A stretch of DNA of 64,000 bases from JAGOBP01 sp046328575 (GCA_046328575.1 JAXLWI010000015.1:10724-74723), one strand, 5' to 3'; numbered from the stretch's first letter, positions 27,447 to 36,065 are shown. The notes: generated by a model from the letters alone, not told the origin. Program-made: numbers and translations.

Positions 27447-28478
27447 ATGAACAAGTTCGGTTATCGTTTTTCATTCGGTCCGTGGAACATCCACGAAGGC
27501 GCGGATCCCTTTGGTCCGACTGTGCGGCCAACGCGCAGCTTTGCTGAGAAATTGGCCGTTTACAAAGAACTGGGCTTCGATCTAGTCCAGTTCCACGACG
27601 ACGACGCTGTACCTGAACTGGACACACTATCGCCCGCGCAAATTCGGCAGGCGGCGCGTGATATGCGCCAACTGCTTGCCGACAACGGCCTCACTGCCGA
27701 GTTCGTCGCGCCACGTTTGTGGGAACATCCCATGACCATCGACGGCGCGTACACCTCCAACGATCCGGTTGCCCGCGCGTACGCCCTCGAGCGCTCGAAG
27801 AAAGCGGTCGACATCGCGCAGGAACTCGGCACAGATTTGATGGTGCTGTGGCTGGCACGCGAAGGCACGTATTTGCGCGAAACAAAGGACGCAGGTCGTG
27901 CGGCGCGGCAACTGCTCGAAGCGATCAACACCTTGTTGGCCTACGATTCAAAACTGCGCATCGCGATCGAGCCGAAGCCCAACGAACCGATGGATCTAGC
28001 TTACATCCCGACGATGGGTCATGCCCTCGCGCTCGGTTTTCAGGCCAGCGATCCGGCACGCGTTGGCGCGTTGATGGAAACCGCACACGCCCTGCTGGCC
28101 GGACTTGATCCAGCGGATGAGATCAGTTTTGCGTTAGCGTTTGGCAAGTTGTGGAGTGTGCACCTCAACGATCAAAACGGCCTGAAATACGATCAAGACC
28201 GATCGTTCGGGGCAGTTAATCTCCGTACCGCGTATAATCAAGTGCGCGTCTTGGATGACAATCGGTTCTGGGAAATCGGCGTGGTCGGCCTCGACGTGAA
28301 GGCGCTGCGCACGCAGCCTGCCGCGCTGGCGACTAAACATCTGCGTAACAGTTTACAGATGTTCCTCCGCCTCGTCGAGTTGGCGCGCTCGCTCGATCGG
28401 GCGCGTGTAAACGAGTTGATCGCCGCCCGCGATTACGAAGAACTCGACTGGCTGATCTTAAACCATTTGATGAAATAG
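27447..28478 (+). CDS. Xylose-isomerase-like TIM-barrel sugar isomerase
   Basis: A 343-residue TIM barrel of the xylose isomerase superfamily, shorter than classic XylA. Metal- and substrate-site segments are F-G-P-W-N-I-H-E-G, F-H-D-D-D, the I-A-I-E-P-K-P-N-E-P strand (metal Glu) and V-H-L-N-D-Q-N-G-L-K-Y-D-Q-D (metal His/Asp). It interconverts an aldose and a ketose, probably xylose/xylulose or a related sugar. No xylulokinase is adjacent. AGGAG precedes the ATG. A strong terminator follows at 28491. Confidence 0.83.
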   Translation: MNKFGYRFSFGPWNIHEGADPFGPTVRPTRSFAEKLAVYKELGFDLVQFHDDDAVPELDTLSPAQIRQAARDMRQLLADNGLTAEFVAPRLWEHPMTIDGAYTSNDPVARAYALERSKKAVDIAQELGTDLMVLWLAREGTYLRETKDAGRAARQLLEAINTLLAYDSKLRIAIEPKPNEPMDLAYIPTMGHALALGFQASDPARVGALMETAHALLAGLDPADEISFALAFGKLWSVHLNDQNGLKYDQDRSFGAVNLRTAYNQVRVLDDNRFWEIGVVGLDVKALRTQPAALATKHLRNSLQMFLRLVELARSLDRARVNELIAARDYEELDWLILNHLMK

Positions 28479-28490
28479 AGTGCTGTAATC

Positions 28491-28525
28491 AACTGTCCGC
28501 CCACTTTTGTGAGCGGACAGTTTTC
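28491..28525 (+). terminator. Intrinsic terminator after the sugar isomerase
   Basis: AACTGTCCGC (28491-28500) pairs perfectly with GCGGACAGTT (28513-28522), with an inner CAC-TTTT-GTG loop stem and a short T-tract (TTTTC). It ends the CDGSH-isomerase unit. Confidence 0.85.
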
Positions 28526-28540
28526 TGAAGGCGGTTTGCT

Positions 28541-28999
28541 ATGCGCCACTTCGCCAGTCAGAAGTTTAAAATAGTGTCATTGATTGGCAGCGTTCTACTC
28601 GCAGGTGCATGGTTAATGATCATCTCATTGGATGCATTAGCTCAGACTCCCTCGCCTGTTCTTCTCAATTACTTTAATGTCGCCTGGAATCCCGATCTGG
28701 CGGCAGTCAGCATCAGTTGGGAAACGGCTGTCGAGTTTGATGTGTCTGGCTTTTCAATCGAACGCGCGCTCTGGCCGTCAGGCACATTTACACAGACCGG
28801 CGAATTTGTACCTGCGGTTGGCAACCAAATCATAGGTGCAACTTATGGTCCATTTTTCGATACCGATGTGGTCACCGGGACATTGTATTTGTATCAACTA
28901 GTCGTTTATGATGGAAACGGTCACGCCGACCGCAGTGTTCCAAGAGTGGCGGTAGGTACTGCGCACGTTTTCCTGCCGCTACTACGTAGTGGCGGATAA
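28541..28999 (+). CDS. Small secreted beta-sandwich protein with V-F-L-P-L-L tail
   Basis: A 152-residue protein with a signal peptide (about 1-35, ending L-A-Q-T), one fibronectin-III-like beta domain (V-S-I-S-W-E-T-A-V-E-F-D-V-S-G-F, then Y-Q-L-V-V-Y-D-G-N-G-H) and a C-terminus H-V-F-L-P-L-L-R-S-G-G. The tail matches that of the S8 and M14 peptidases, suggesting a common secretion or surface-sorting route. No enzyme motif is present. Such a single domain could be an isolated copy of a module usually found at the end of larger secreted proteins. Confidence 0.75.
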   Translation: MRHFASQKFKIVSLIGSVLLAGAWLMIISLDALAQTPSPVLLNYFNVAWNPDLAAVSISWETAVEFDVSGFSIERALWPSGTFTQTGEFVPAVGNQIIGATYGPFFDTDVVTGTLYLYQLVVYDGNGHADRSVPRVAVGTAHVFLPLLRSGG

Positions 29000-29010
29000 A
29001 ACCAGATCAG

Positions 29011-29038
29011 TTGACAAATGCTTTTGCTAGAGTACAAT
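29011..29038 (+). promoter_or_regulatory. Consensus sigma-70 promoter of upp
   Basis: A perfect TTGACA (29011-29016), a 16-base spacer and TACAAT (29033-29038), 30 bases before the upp ATG. It is the best promoter match in the window. Confidence 0.8.
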
Positions 29039-29067
29039 CGCGCCGATCTCACGCGAGGAGCCGCCGT

Positions 29068-29694
29068 ATGTCCCAAGTCTACGTCAGCCAACATCCACTG
29101 GTCAAACACAAACTCACGTTGCTGCGCAACACTGAAACCAAGCCTAAAAAGTTCCGCGAACTTGTCCGCGAGTTAGCGATCCTGCTGGCCTACGAAGCCA
29201 CCGCCGATCTCCACTTGTCCGATAAGACCGTCACAACGCCGATGGGCGAAGCGCACGGCTACGAACTCGGCGAGAAGATCGGGTTGGTGCCGGTGCTGCG
29301 CGCCGGACTGGGTATGGTCGAAGGTGTGTGGGAAATGATGCCTGCCGCCGAAGTGTGGCACATCGGCCTATTCCGCGACGAACGTACGTTGAAGCCGATC
29401 GCCTACTACAACCGGCTGCCCATCGCGCCGACAGTGGACGTCTGCCTCGTGCTCGATCCGATGTTGGCGACCGGCGGTTCGGCTTCGGCCACCGTGGATA
29501 TATTGAAACGCTGGGGCGCGAAGAAAATCAAGTACGTCGGCTTGTTAGCCGCGCCAGAAGGTATTGCCAAGCTAACCGGCGATCACCCAGATGTGCCGGT
29601 GTATATCGCTGCCGTCGACGAACGACTCAACGATATCGGCTACATCGTGCCCGGCCTTGGCGACGCGGGTGATCGACAGTTCGGCACCGGCTGA
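29068..29694 (+). CDS. upp: Uracil phosphoribosyltransferase
   Basis: A 208-residue enzyme that makes UMP from uracil and PRPP for pyrimidine salvage. The start at 29068 is preferred over the frame-extending start at 29011, because GAGGAG lies eight bases before it and the family begins S-Q-V-Y-V-S-Q-H-P-L-V-K-H-K-L. PRPP loop D-P-M-L-A-T-G-G-S-A and the uracil-binding C-terminus Y-I-V-P-G-L-G-D-A-G-D-R are present. A consensus promoter stands just upstream. Confidence 0.96.
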   Translation: MSQVYVSQHPLVKHKLTLLRNTETKPKKFRELVRELAILLAYEATADLHLSDKTVTTPMGEAHGYELGEKIGLVPVLRAGLGMVEGVWEMMPAAEVWHIGLFRDERTLKPIAYYNRLPIAPTVDVCLVLDPMLATGGSASATVDILKRWGAKKIKYVGLLAAPEGIAKLTGDHPDVPVYIAAVDERLNDIGYIVPGLGDAGDRQFGTG

Positions 29695-29713
29695 TATAAA
29701 CCACGGATTGCGC

Positions 29714-30667
29714 ATGCCCAAGCTAACCTTGCACGAAATCTATATTGCGCAACAACGGCTAGCGCCGTACATCGCGGCGACACCGTTGTCACGCTCGATG
29801 CTGCTCAGTGTGCAGTTAGGCTTCGATGTGTGGCTGAAGCAGGAGAATCGTCAACACACGGGGTCATTTAAGCCGCGCGGCGCGCTGAACAAGATTTTGT
29901 CGCTCAGCGCGGAGGACCAAGCGCGCGGCATCGTGGCGGCCTCGGCGGGCAATCATGCGCTGGGCGTGGCTTACGCCGCGCAACGCCTGAACCTGCCGCA
30001 AGTCGATGTGTTCGTGCAGGCCAACGCGGCTCCAGCCAAAATCTCGAAGTTGCGCCAGTATCCGATCAACCTTCATCTCGTCGGTCAACTCTTCGATGAA
30101 GCTCAGGCGGCGGCCTTTGAATTCGCTGCAAAATCCGGTGGAACGTTCGTGTCTGCGTATGACGATATCGACGTGATCGCCGGGCAAGGGACGGTCGGGT
30201 TGGAGATCATCAACGCCCTGCCCGATGTTGAAACGATCGTTGTGCCGATGGGCGGCGGTGGCTTAATCGCTGGCATCGCCGTTGTCGCCAAATCGATCAA
30301 TCCCACGATTCGCGTGATCGGTGTGAATCCCGAAGCGTCGCCATCGGGTTGGCTATCCAAACGCGACGGTTATCCGTACGAAACGTACGACAACGCACCC
30401 ACGCTCGCGCACGGTTTAGCGGGCGGCTTTGGCCGCGTGCCGTTCATGGTCGGCATGCTGTTGATTGACGACGTGGTGTTGGTCAGCGAAGACGAGATGA
30501 AGCGCGGCATCGCGGCGTTAGTCGATTCTGATCAACTGTTACTGGAAGCATCAGGGGTGGCCGGTATCGCTGCAGTATTGGCGGGCAAAGTCACAACCAG
30601 TGGTCAATGTGTGGCCGTCTTGACCGGCGGCAATATCGACACGGGCACACTCAAGCAAGTCTTGTAA
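29714..30667 (+). CDS. PLP-dependent threonine/serine dehydratase-like enzyme
   Basis: A 317-residue fold-type II PLP enzyme. The Schiff-base lysine is K53 in S-F-K-P-R-G-A, S-A-G-N-H-A follows, and the phosphate-binding loop is G-G-G-G-L-I-A-G. The length corresponds to the catalytic domain only; there is no C-terminal ACT domain, which argues for a catabolic threonine dehydratase or serine racemase type rather than isoleucine-regulated IlvA. The ATG at 29714 has a weak ribosome site. It follows upp by 19 bases on the same strand. Confidence 0.88.
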   Translation: MPKLTLHEIYIAQQRLAPYIAATPLSRSMLLSVQLGFDVWLKQENRQHTGSFKPRGALNKILSLSAEDQARGIVAASAGNHALGVAYAAQRLNLPQVDVFVQANAAPAKISKLRQYPINLHLVGQLFDEAQAAAFEFAAKSGGTFVSAYDDIDVIAGQGTVGLEIINALPDVETIVVPMGGGGLIAGIAVVAKSINPTIRVIGVNPEASPSGWLSKRDGYPYETYDNAPTLAHGLAGGFGRVPFMVGMLLIDDVVLVSEDEMKRGIAALVDSDQLLLEASGVAGIAAVLAGKVTTSGQCVAVLTGGNIDTGTLKQVL

Positions 30668-30669
30668 GA

Positions 30670-30698
30670 CGTGGGCGTGTTTCGCGACACGCCCCACG
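30670..30698 (+). repeat. Long GC hairpin between dehydratase and glycosyl-transferase genes
   Basis: CGTGGGCGTGT (30670-30680) pairs with ACACGCCCCACG (30687-30698) with one bulged C and a TTCGCG loop. There is no T-tract, so it may stabilise or process the mRNA rather than end it. Confidence 0.5.
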
Positions 30699-30707
30699 CC
30701 AAACCTC

Positions 30708-31745
30708 ATGACACCATTCCTGCTGGTCTTCTTCGTTTCCTTCTTCCTCTCACTTGTTCTCACGCCACTAGCCGCACGCCTGGGGCTGCGCCTGGGCTTG
30801 GCCGACGAACCAGGTGGTCGCCGACATCATTCCGGCAAGATCGCGCGCACGGGCGGCATCGCGCTTGCGTTAAGTTTTCTCGCAGGCGTGATCGTCACGC
30901 GACTGCTGAACTTGCCCAGCGATGATGCCAATGAAACAACCCGTATTACCGGTCTGATCATCGGCACAGTGATCGTCTTCATTTTCGGGCTGCTCGACGA
31001 CAAATTCGAGTTTCGCCCTGGCTTGCAATTCGCCGTGCAATTTGTCGCTTCAATCGTTGCGATTGCGTCACTCATCATCGTCGAACGTTTCAACAATCCG
31101 ATCACAAACGAGCAGATCATTATCGATAGCGCGTGGCTCATTGTCGGCTTATCGGTCTTCTGGCTGATGGGCATGATGAACACTGTCAACTGGCTCGACG
31201 GTCTGGATGGATTGGCCGATGGCATCGCGGCGATTTTCAGTTTCTTCCTCTTCCTCGCCACGATCCAGACCACGGCCAGTCATCAACCACAATACAGTCT
31301 CGCGCCACTGCCCCTGGCTTTGCTCGGCGCTACGCTTGGCTTTCTGCCCTATAATTTTCATCCGGCGCGGGTGTTCATGGGGTCGAGCGGCGCGCTGACG
31401 TTGGGCTTCGCGTTGGGGAGCCTCGGTATTATCGGAGGCGCGAAGATGGCGACGGTGCTGTTGGTGTTGGCCGTGCCGATTATCGACGTCGCGTGGTTGA
31501 TCGTATCGCGGATTCGACGCGGGACATCGCCGTTGAAAGGTGGCCGCGATCATCTGCATTTCCGATTGGTTGATCTAGGCCTCTCGCAACGACAGATCGT
31601 CGGCGGCTATTGGCTTATCAGTTTCTTGTTTGGGGCACTGGCCTTACTCATCGAAGCCCGCATTTATAAGTTGCTCGCGCTCGGCGCTTTGGGCATCGTC
31701 ACCCTGGGTGTGATGATCTGGGCTTCACGGACGGACAAGGCATGA
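30708..31745 (+). CDS. MraY/WecA-family undecaprenyl-phosphate sugar-phosphate transferase
   Basis: A 345-residue integral membrane enzyme with about ten or eleven helices. It transfers a sugar-1-phosphate from a UDP-sugar to the lipid carrier. Family motifs are G-L-A-D-E-P-G-G-R-R-H-H (cytoplasmic loop after the first helix), G-L-L-D-D, N-T-V-N-W-L-D-G-L-D-G-L-A-D-G and the histidine loop G-R-D-H-L-H-F-R-L. It resembles the WecA/TagO branch that starts teichoic-acid or O-polymer synthesis rather than MraY. The stop overlaps the next gene's start as ATGA. Confidence 0.92.
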   Translation: MTPFLLVFFVSFFLSLVLTPLAARLGLRLGLADEPGGRRHHSGKIARTGGIALALSFLAGVIVTRLLNLPSDDANETTRITGLIIGTVIVFIFGLLDDKFEFRPGLQFAVQFVASIVAIASLIIVERFNNPITNEQIIIDSAWLIVGLSVFWLMGMMNTVNWLDGLDGLADGIAAIFSFFLFLATIQTTASHQPQYSLAPLPLALLGATLGFLPYNFHPARVFMGSSGALTLGFALGSLGIIGGAKMATVLLVLAVPIIDVAWLIVSRIRRGTSPLKGGRDHLHFRLVDLGLSQRQIVGGYWLISFLFGALALLIEARIYKLLALGALGIVTLGVMIWASRTDKA

Positions 31746-33160
31746 CGCGTTTAACGATTCTGCATACCAACGATTTGCACGCACGCATCACTCAACTCGT
31801 GCGCATCGCCGCGCTGGCCAAGACTATTCGACGCGACGTCGAAGCTGCGGGTGGTCACTGCGTTTTGTGGGATGCCGGTGATGCGGAAGACACGACGCTG
31901 GTGGAAAGCAGCATGACCAAAGGCAATGCCGTCATGGCGATGTTACGCGGCGCGGGTTATGAACTCGAAGCGTTGGGCAATGCTTCGCCGCTCCGTTACG
32001 GCCCGCAGTGCATCGCCGCACTCGCAGAACAATTCGGGCGGCCCTTGTTGTGTGCTAATTTTATCGATCCGCGCACGCAGCAACTCGCCGCTGGGCTGTC
32101 GCCGTATGCGATCTTGAACTTCGGCGACTTGAAAGTCGGTGTCATTGGCCTGACCGATCCACTGCCGGCTTATCGGATCTTCAAACTCATCACGCCAGCG
32201 CCCGCCGACATTCTGCCGGGGCTGATTGATGAAGTTCGGGGGCGCGGTGCACAGACGATCATTCTGCTGTCTCACTTGGGTTCACCGAAAGATCGCGCCG
32301 TGGCTGAAGCGATCAGCGGCATCGATGTGATCATCGGCGCGCACGATCACCAAGAGATCTATCCGCCGCTGAACGTGAATGGCACACTCATCGTGCAAGC
32401 CGGTTATTTTGGACGGCATCTGGGCCGCCTCGATCTTGAGATCGATCCGACGACCGGCCGCATCATCCAACATCGCGGCGAATTGCTGCCGATCACGGAC
32501 GAGATGCCAATCGATGCCGAAGCACAGGCCGCCGTTGAAGCCGAACGTGAACGTGTACGACAAATTACAGCGCACGTTATCGGGCACGCGCATCAATCGA
32601 TCGAGGTGGCCTACGATCGTGAATGTGTGGCTGGTCGATTGTTGGCTGATGCGCTGCGGGATCGGATGCAGGTCGAAATTGCGTTGGCACTGAGCGGGCA
32701 ATGGACCACGCCGCTTGAGGCTGGCCCGATTACGATTGGCAATCTCTTTACGGCGTGTCGTTCAACAGCCAATCCGGGTGTGGTCTCACTGACAGGCGAG
32801 CAGATCGTGAGTTTTCTACAAGCCGCGATACAGCCAGAAAATTCGGCGCGCACGCCACGCGGTCAGCGCGGTGTGCCGATCGGCTGGCCGAACGTCGCCG
32901 GGCTGCGCGTTGTTTATAATCCGGCTTCGCATCAAATTATCGAAGTTTATGCAAGCGAAGTCCTGTTAGAACCCGATCGGCTCTATCGCGTGGCCAGCAC
33001 GGATATGGAATTGACAGATTATTCCGGGTATTTGAAATTATCGGATGACCAGATCGAGTATGAGGTGCCGACGATCTCAGCCGAGGTATTGCAGGATTAC
33101 ATCGAGGCGCGCGGTTCGATCGGCGCGAGCGATCAACGTTTCTTTCGACGCGATGAATAG
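31742..33160 (+). CDS. 5'-nucleotidase-like metallophosphatase lacking the catalytic His motif
   Basis: A 472-residue protein with an N-terminal calcineurin-like domain (H-T-N-D-L-H at residues 8-13, W-D-A-G-D, G-A-H-D-H) and a C-terminal 5'-nucleotidase domain (about 285-465). Unlike UshA it has no signal peptide, so it should be cytoplasmic, and the expected G-N-H-E/D reads G-N-A-S, removing the usual catalytic histidine. It may have changed activity or bind rather than cleave. It is coupled to the glycosyl-transferase gene by ATGA. The last 28 bases overlap the convergent M50 gene. Confidence 0.8.
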   Translation: MTRLTILHTNDLHARITQLVRIAALAKTIRRDVEAAGGHCVLWDAGDAEDTTLVESSMTKGNAVMAMLRGAGYELEALGNASPLRYGPQCIAALAEQFGRPLLCANFIDPRTQQLAAGLSPYAILNFGDLKVGVIGLTDPLPAYRIFKLITPAPADILPGLIDEVRGRGAQTIILLSHLGSPKDRAVAEAISGIDVIIGAHDHQEIYPPLNVNGTLIVQAGYFGRHLGRLDLEIDPTTGRIIQHRGELLPITDEMPIDAEAQAAVEAERERVRQITAHVIGHAHQSIEVAYDRECVAGRLLADALRDRMQVEIALALSGQWTTPLEAGPITIGNLFTACRSTANPGVVSLTGEQIVSFLQAAIQPENSARTPRGQRGVPIGWPNVAGLRVVYNPASHQIIEVYASEVLLEPDRLYRVASTDMELTDYSGYLKLSDDQIEYEVPTISAEVLQDYIEARGSIGASDQRFFRRDE

Positions 33161-33930
33161 TCCTCAGTAACATCCGTCGAGTATTCCACCGCGTGACCCG
33201 TGACGCGGCTGACGGTCGGTTCAAGCAGCGAGATGATCAAGCCGAACGGCACATCGACCACCAACGCAATAGTGAAGGCCGCGGCTAACCAACGCAACAC
33301 TCCCCCTAAGGCTACTCCCACGCCTTCGACCGCTGTGTTCCAACCGAACATCAACGCGAGCACGAGCATGATGATGCTGAACAGGATCACGGGCGGCCAC
33401 GTTTGTCGATCGGCGGGACTGGGCAACATCGCGTTGGCGATTACGAAGAGCAGGTACAACCACAACCACGCGTCGGGTGCGCGCAATACGCCGCCCAATG
33501 ACGCGATCACGCCCCCGATGTTTTCACTTTGAACAGCCTCGCCTAAACTGCTGACGCCAAACGCCAGATACGAAATCAATAAGACGGCGATCGAGCCGAA
33601 GACCAACGGCGCCAAGCCAATAAGGCTGGTGCGAAACGCATCAACGTTTTCGACTTGCACCGAACCCAATCGCACGCGGCCATCGGCTGAGCGGCGCGGC
33701 ACAATCGAGAATTCGCCGGTTTGCACGCCCAGAACGCGCGCCGTTAGCCAATGCGAAAGTTCGTGCAGCGCCACGCCGGGCAGCAATGGCAGCGCGTATA
33801 ACACGAGCGCCATCTCGGCGTCACGCGAGATCAAATAGGCGATGCCATGCAGATGTTTGTGGATCCACTTCTGCACCAGCACTAGCAGCACTAAAGTCAC
33901 TACGAACCACACGTACGGGGTTACTGACAT
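33133..33930 (-). CDS. M50-type membrane metallopeptidase (copy 1)
   Basis: A 265-residue integral membrane protein with about six helices. The zinc site L-P-G-V-A-L-H-E-L-S-H-W-L lies in the second helix at about residues 50-62; a late P-S-P-A-D-R-Q-T-W-P motif may replace the usual second metal motif. M50 enzymes cut substrates within the membrane. It lies nine bases after a paralog, both with a beta-like insert after the H-E-x-x-H helix. AAAGGT precedes the ATG. The 3' end overlaps the convergent nucleotidase-like gene by 28 bases. Confidence 0.72.
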   Translation of the reverse strand: MSVTPYVWFVVTLVLLVLVQKWIHKHLHGIAYLISRDAEMALVLYALPLLPGVALHELSHWLTARVLGVQTGEFSIVPRRSADGRVRLGSVQVENVDAFRTSLIGLAPLVFGSIAVLLISYLAFGVSSLGEAVQSENIGGVIASLGGVLRAPDAWLWLYLLFVIANAMLPSPADRQTWPPVILFSIIMLVLALMFGWNTAVEGVGVALGGVLRWLAAAFTIALVVDVPFGLIISLLEPTVSRVTGHAVEYSTDVTEDYSSRRKKR

Positions 33931-33939
33931 ACTCGACCT

Positions 33940-34671
33940 TTAGTAGCGACGCGGTCGGCGCAACAACCACGCCAGCAACGTCAGTACGATCAAGACGGGC
34001 ACTCCGACGATCAATGCGATGCTGAATGATCCGGCCAGCCACGCTAACGGCACGTCCAGCACCGATTCCAGCGGATGTGTATCAATACGCCCCATCGTCG
34101 CGATAAACAGCACGGCGGTAATGAACAACACTAAATACGGCCAGTCGTGCCGATCGGGAGCGCTGGGCAATAACGTGAGTGTAATCGCCAACAACAGATA
34201 CAACCACGCGCCACCTTCTGGTACAGTGATCATCTCACGCAATGCGCCAATCATCAAGTTGACATCACGCGCATCCACCGCCGCGATCAAGCTGGTGCTG
34301 CCAAACACATTCTGGCCGATCCAGATCAACGCCGCACTGCCGAACACCAGCGGCGCGGCACCGATCAAACTCGATCGTACGAAGTCAACTTGCCGCAGCC
34401 ACACTTCGCCCAGCGAGGCACTGCCATCTTCATAGATCGTCGGCGTTAACTGAATGCGATGCACGCGCACACCGAGTAACAACGCCGTGATCGCGTGTGC
34501 CAATTCATGCAGCAGCACGCCTGGCCACAATAACAACGCATATAAGCGGAATGCGGCTCGACCGCTGCCGAAGATCGCATATGATACGCGAAACAGCGTG
34601 CGATGGATCAACGTCTGTACGATGAACACACCCGTCAAGGTGATCAGAAACCAACTCAGCGTCGCCGACAT
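33940..34671 (-). CDS. M50-type membrane metallopeptidase (copy 2)
   Basis: A 243-residue paralog of the adjacent protein. The H-E-L-A-H zinc motif lies in L-L-W-P-G-V-L-L-H-E-L-A-H-A-I, and the later P-S-A-P-D-R-H-D-W-P matches P-S-P-A-D-R-Q-T-W-P of copy 1. The ATG at 34671 is chosen because it aligns with the paralog start (M-S-A-T versus M-S-V-T); a longer frame to 34797 has no support. It is transcribed away from HU; the two genes are divergent. Confidence 0.72.
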   Translation of the reverse strand: MSATLSWFLITLTGVFIVQTLIHRTLFRVSYAIFGSGRAAFRLYALLLWPGVLLHELAHAITALLLGVRVHRIQLTPTIYEDGSASLGEVWLRQVDFVRSSLIGAAPLVFGSAALIWIGQNVFGSTSLIAAVDARDVNLMIGALREMITVPEGGAWLYLLLAITLTLLPSAPDRHDWPYLVLFITAVLFIATMGRIDTHPLESVLDVPLAWLAGSFSIALIVGVPVLIVLTLLAWLLRRPRRY

Positions 34672-34717
34672 ATGATGTTTTCTCGGGTTTTTCCTGCGCG
34701 GGCGAAAAGAATTGAAT

Positions 34718-34746
34718 TTGCCTTTTTTCCAGACCCTCGATATACT
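34718..34746 (+). promoter_or_regulatory. Sigma-70 promoter of the HU gene
   Basis: TTGCCT (34718-34723), a 17-base spacer and TATACT (34741-34746), 65 bases before the HU ATG. Confidence 0.7.
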
Positions 34747-34811
34747 AAGGGCAGCTCTTCCATCCCACCGAAGTGCGAGTAAACAAATTTTTCTCACAAA
34801 GGAGAAATGTC

Positions 34812-35126
34812 ATGGCGGGTAAACGAATGACCAAGTCGGAATTCATTGGCGCGATTGCGAAGCAGAGCGGCCTGGAGAAGAAGCAAGTCACCGCGGCCCT
34901 TAATGCCCTCAACGTCGTCGTCGTGAAGCAACTCAGCAAGGGCCCCGGCGAAGTAGTGCTGCCCGGTCTGCTCAAGCTGGTCACTGTCAAGAAGCCGGCC
35001 ACCAAAGCGCGCGAAGGCATCAACCCCTTCACCGGCCAACCGACGATCTTCAAGGCCAAGCCGGCCACCAAAGTTGTTAAGGCCCGCCCTATTAAGGCCC
35101 TGAAGGACGCCGTCGTCGGCAAGTAA
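34812..35126 (+). CDS. HU-family histone-like DNA-binding protein
   Basis: A 104-residue DNA-bending protein. The helical dimer domain (M-T-K-S-E-F-I-G-A-I-A, K-K-Q-V-T-A-A-L) is followed by the beta arms (V-V-L-P-G-L-L-K-L-V-T-V, R-E-G-I-N-P-F-T-G-Q-P). The C-terminus is lysine-rich, slightly longer than typical HU. AAAGGAG lies seven bases before the ATG; a start 13 codons earlier would not fit the family. It has its own promoter and terminator and is therefore a stand-alone highly expressed gene. Confidence 0.93.
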   Translation: MAGKRMTKSEFIGAIAKQSGLEKKQVTAALNALNVVVVKQLSKGPGEVVLPGLLKLVTVKKPATKAREGINPFTGQPTIFKAKPATKVVKARPIKALKDAVVGK

Positions 35127-35145
35127 TTGTATCGGTAACAAAATC

Positions 35146-35170
35146 GCCCCGGTTCGCCCGGGGCTTTTTT
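35146..35170 (+). terminator. Intrinsic terminator of HU
   Basis: GCCCCGG (35146-35152), loop TTCGC, CCGGGGC (35158-35164), then TTTTTT. A textbook rho-independent terminator. Confidence 0.93.
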
Positions 35171-35211
35171 GTTTGTACTTACATAGAACCGATTGAGTAT
35201 CGACCTATCAA

Positions 35212-35255
35212 CGAGTAGCGCGTGGCGAGTCAAGCATCACCTCACGCGTTACTCG
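35212..35255 (-). repeat. Imperfect 13-bp inverted repeat downstream of tpiA
   Basis: CGAGTAGCGCGTG (35212-35224) and CACGCGTTACTCG (35243-35255) pair with one mismatch around an 18-base loop. It is located just after the tpiA stop on the minus strand. A T-tract is lacking, so it may be a mRNA 3' stem rather than a strong terminator. Confidence 0.45.
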
Positions 35256-35262
35256 TCACTCA

Positions 35263-36030
35263 TTATGCCTTCGCCTTCGCCGTCCCCTTCACAATCTCGG
35301 CAAAATCTGCGGCTTTCAACGACGCACCACCGACAAGACCGCCATCGATGTCGGGCATGCCCATGAACTCGGCGATGTTGGCGGGTGTTACGCTGCCGCC
35401 GTATTGAACACGTACGGCCTGCGCTACTGATTCGCCAAACATCTCGCTGAGCGGACCGCGCACGTTCAACGCGATGACGCTGTTCGCGCCCGCGCCCGTG
35501 GCCGCTTTGCCCGTGCCGATTGCCCACACCGGCTCGTACGCGATCACGATCGACTGCGCTTGCTCGGCGGTCAAACCGGCCAGGCCGCCCTTCATCTGCG
35601 TGCTGACCACGCGGGCCGTCTCGCCCGCTTCGTATTGCGTCAACGTCTCGCCTACGCACATGATTGGCGTCAGGCCCTTGGCCAATGCGGCCTTCACGCG
35701 CTTATTCACCGTCTCATCGGTCTCGCCGAAATATTGGCGGCGCTCGCTGTGCCCGATGATCACATAGTCAACCAGACCCTTCAGCATGTGCGCGGATACT
35801 TCACCGGTAAACGCGCCCTTCTCTTCCCAATGCATGTTCTGCGCGCCGACCTTGATTTTCGAGCCAGCCAACGCATCGGCCACGACACTCAACGCCACGA
35901 ACGGCGGACACACCGCCACTTCGACAGAATCCACGTCGATGATCAAGCGGCGCAATTCGCGCACCAACTCAATCGCTTCGGCGGGGTTCTTGTTCATCTT
36001 CCAGTTACCGGCAATAAACGGGGTTCGCAT
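35263..36030 (-). CDS. tpiA: Triosephosphate isomerase
   Basis: A 255-residue TIM barrel interconverting dihydroxyacetone phosphate and glyceraldehyde-3-phosphate. Active-site segments are A-G-N-W-K-M-N-K (Asn11/Lys13 type), I-I-G-H-S-E-R-R (His electrophile), the V-A-Y-E-P-V-W-A-I-G-T-G-K loop (catalytic Glu) and Y-G-G-S-V-T-P-A-N. AAGGAG precedes the ATG. It lies 35 bases downstream of the TPR kinase and converges with HU. Confidence 0.97.
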   Translation of the reverse strand: MRTPFIAGNWKMNKNPAEAIELVRELRRLIIDVDSVEVAVCPPFVALSVVADALAGSKIKVGAQNMHWEEKGAFTGEVSAHMLKGLVDYVIIGHSERRQYFGETDETVNKRVKAALAKGLTPIMCVGETLTQYEAGETARVVSTQMKGGLAGLTAEQAQSIVIAYEPVWAIGTGKAATGAGANSVIALNVRGPLSEMFGESVAQAVRVQYGGSVTPANIAEFMGMPDIDGGLVGGASLKAADFAEIVKGTAKAKA

Positions 36031-36065
36031 ATTCTGCTCCTTGAGGTGCGCTGAGCACCTGAATG

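Noticed and set aside
29011..29067. Longer N-terminus for Upp
   Set aside because: The extra codons coincide with the TTGACA/TACAAT promoter, and the start at 29068 has GAGGAG.
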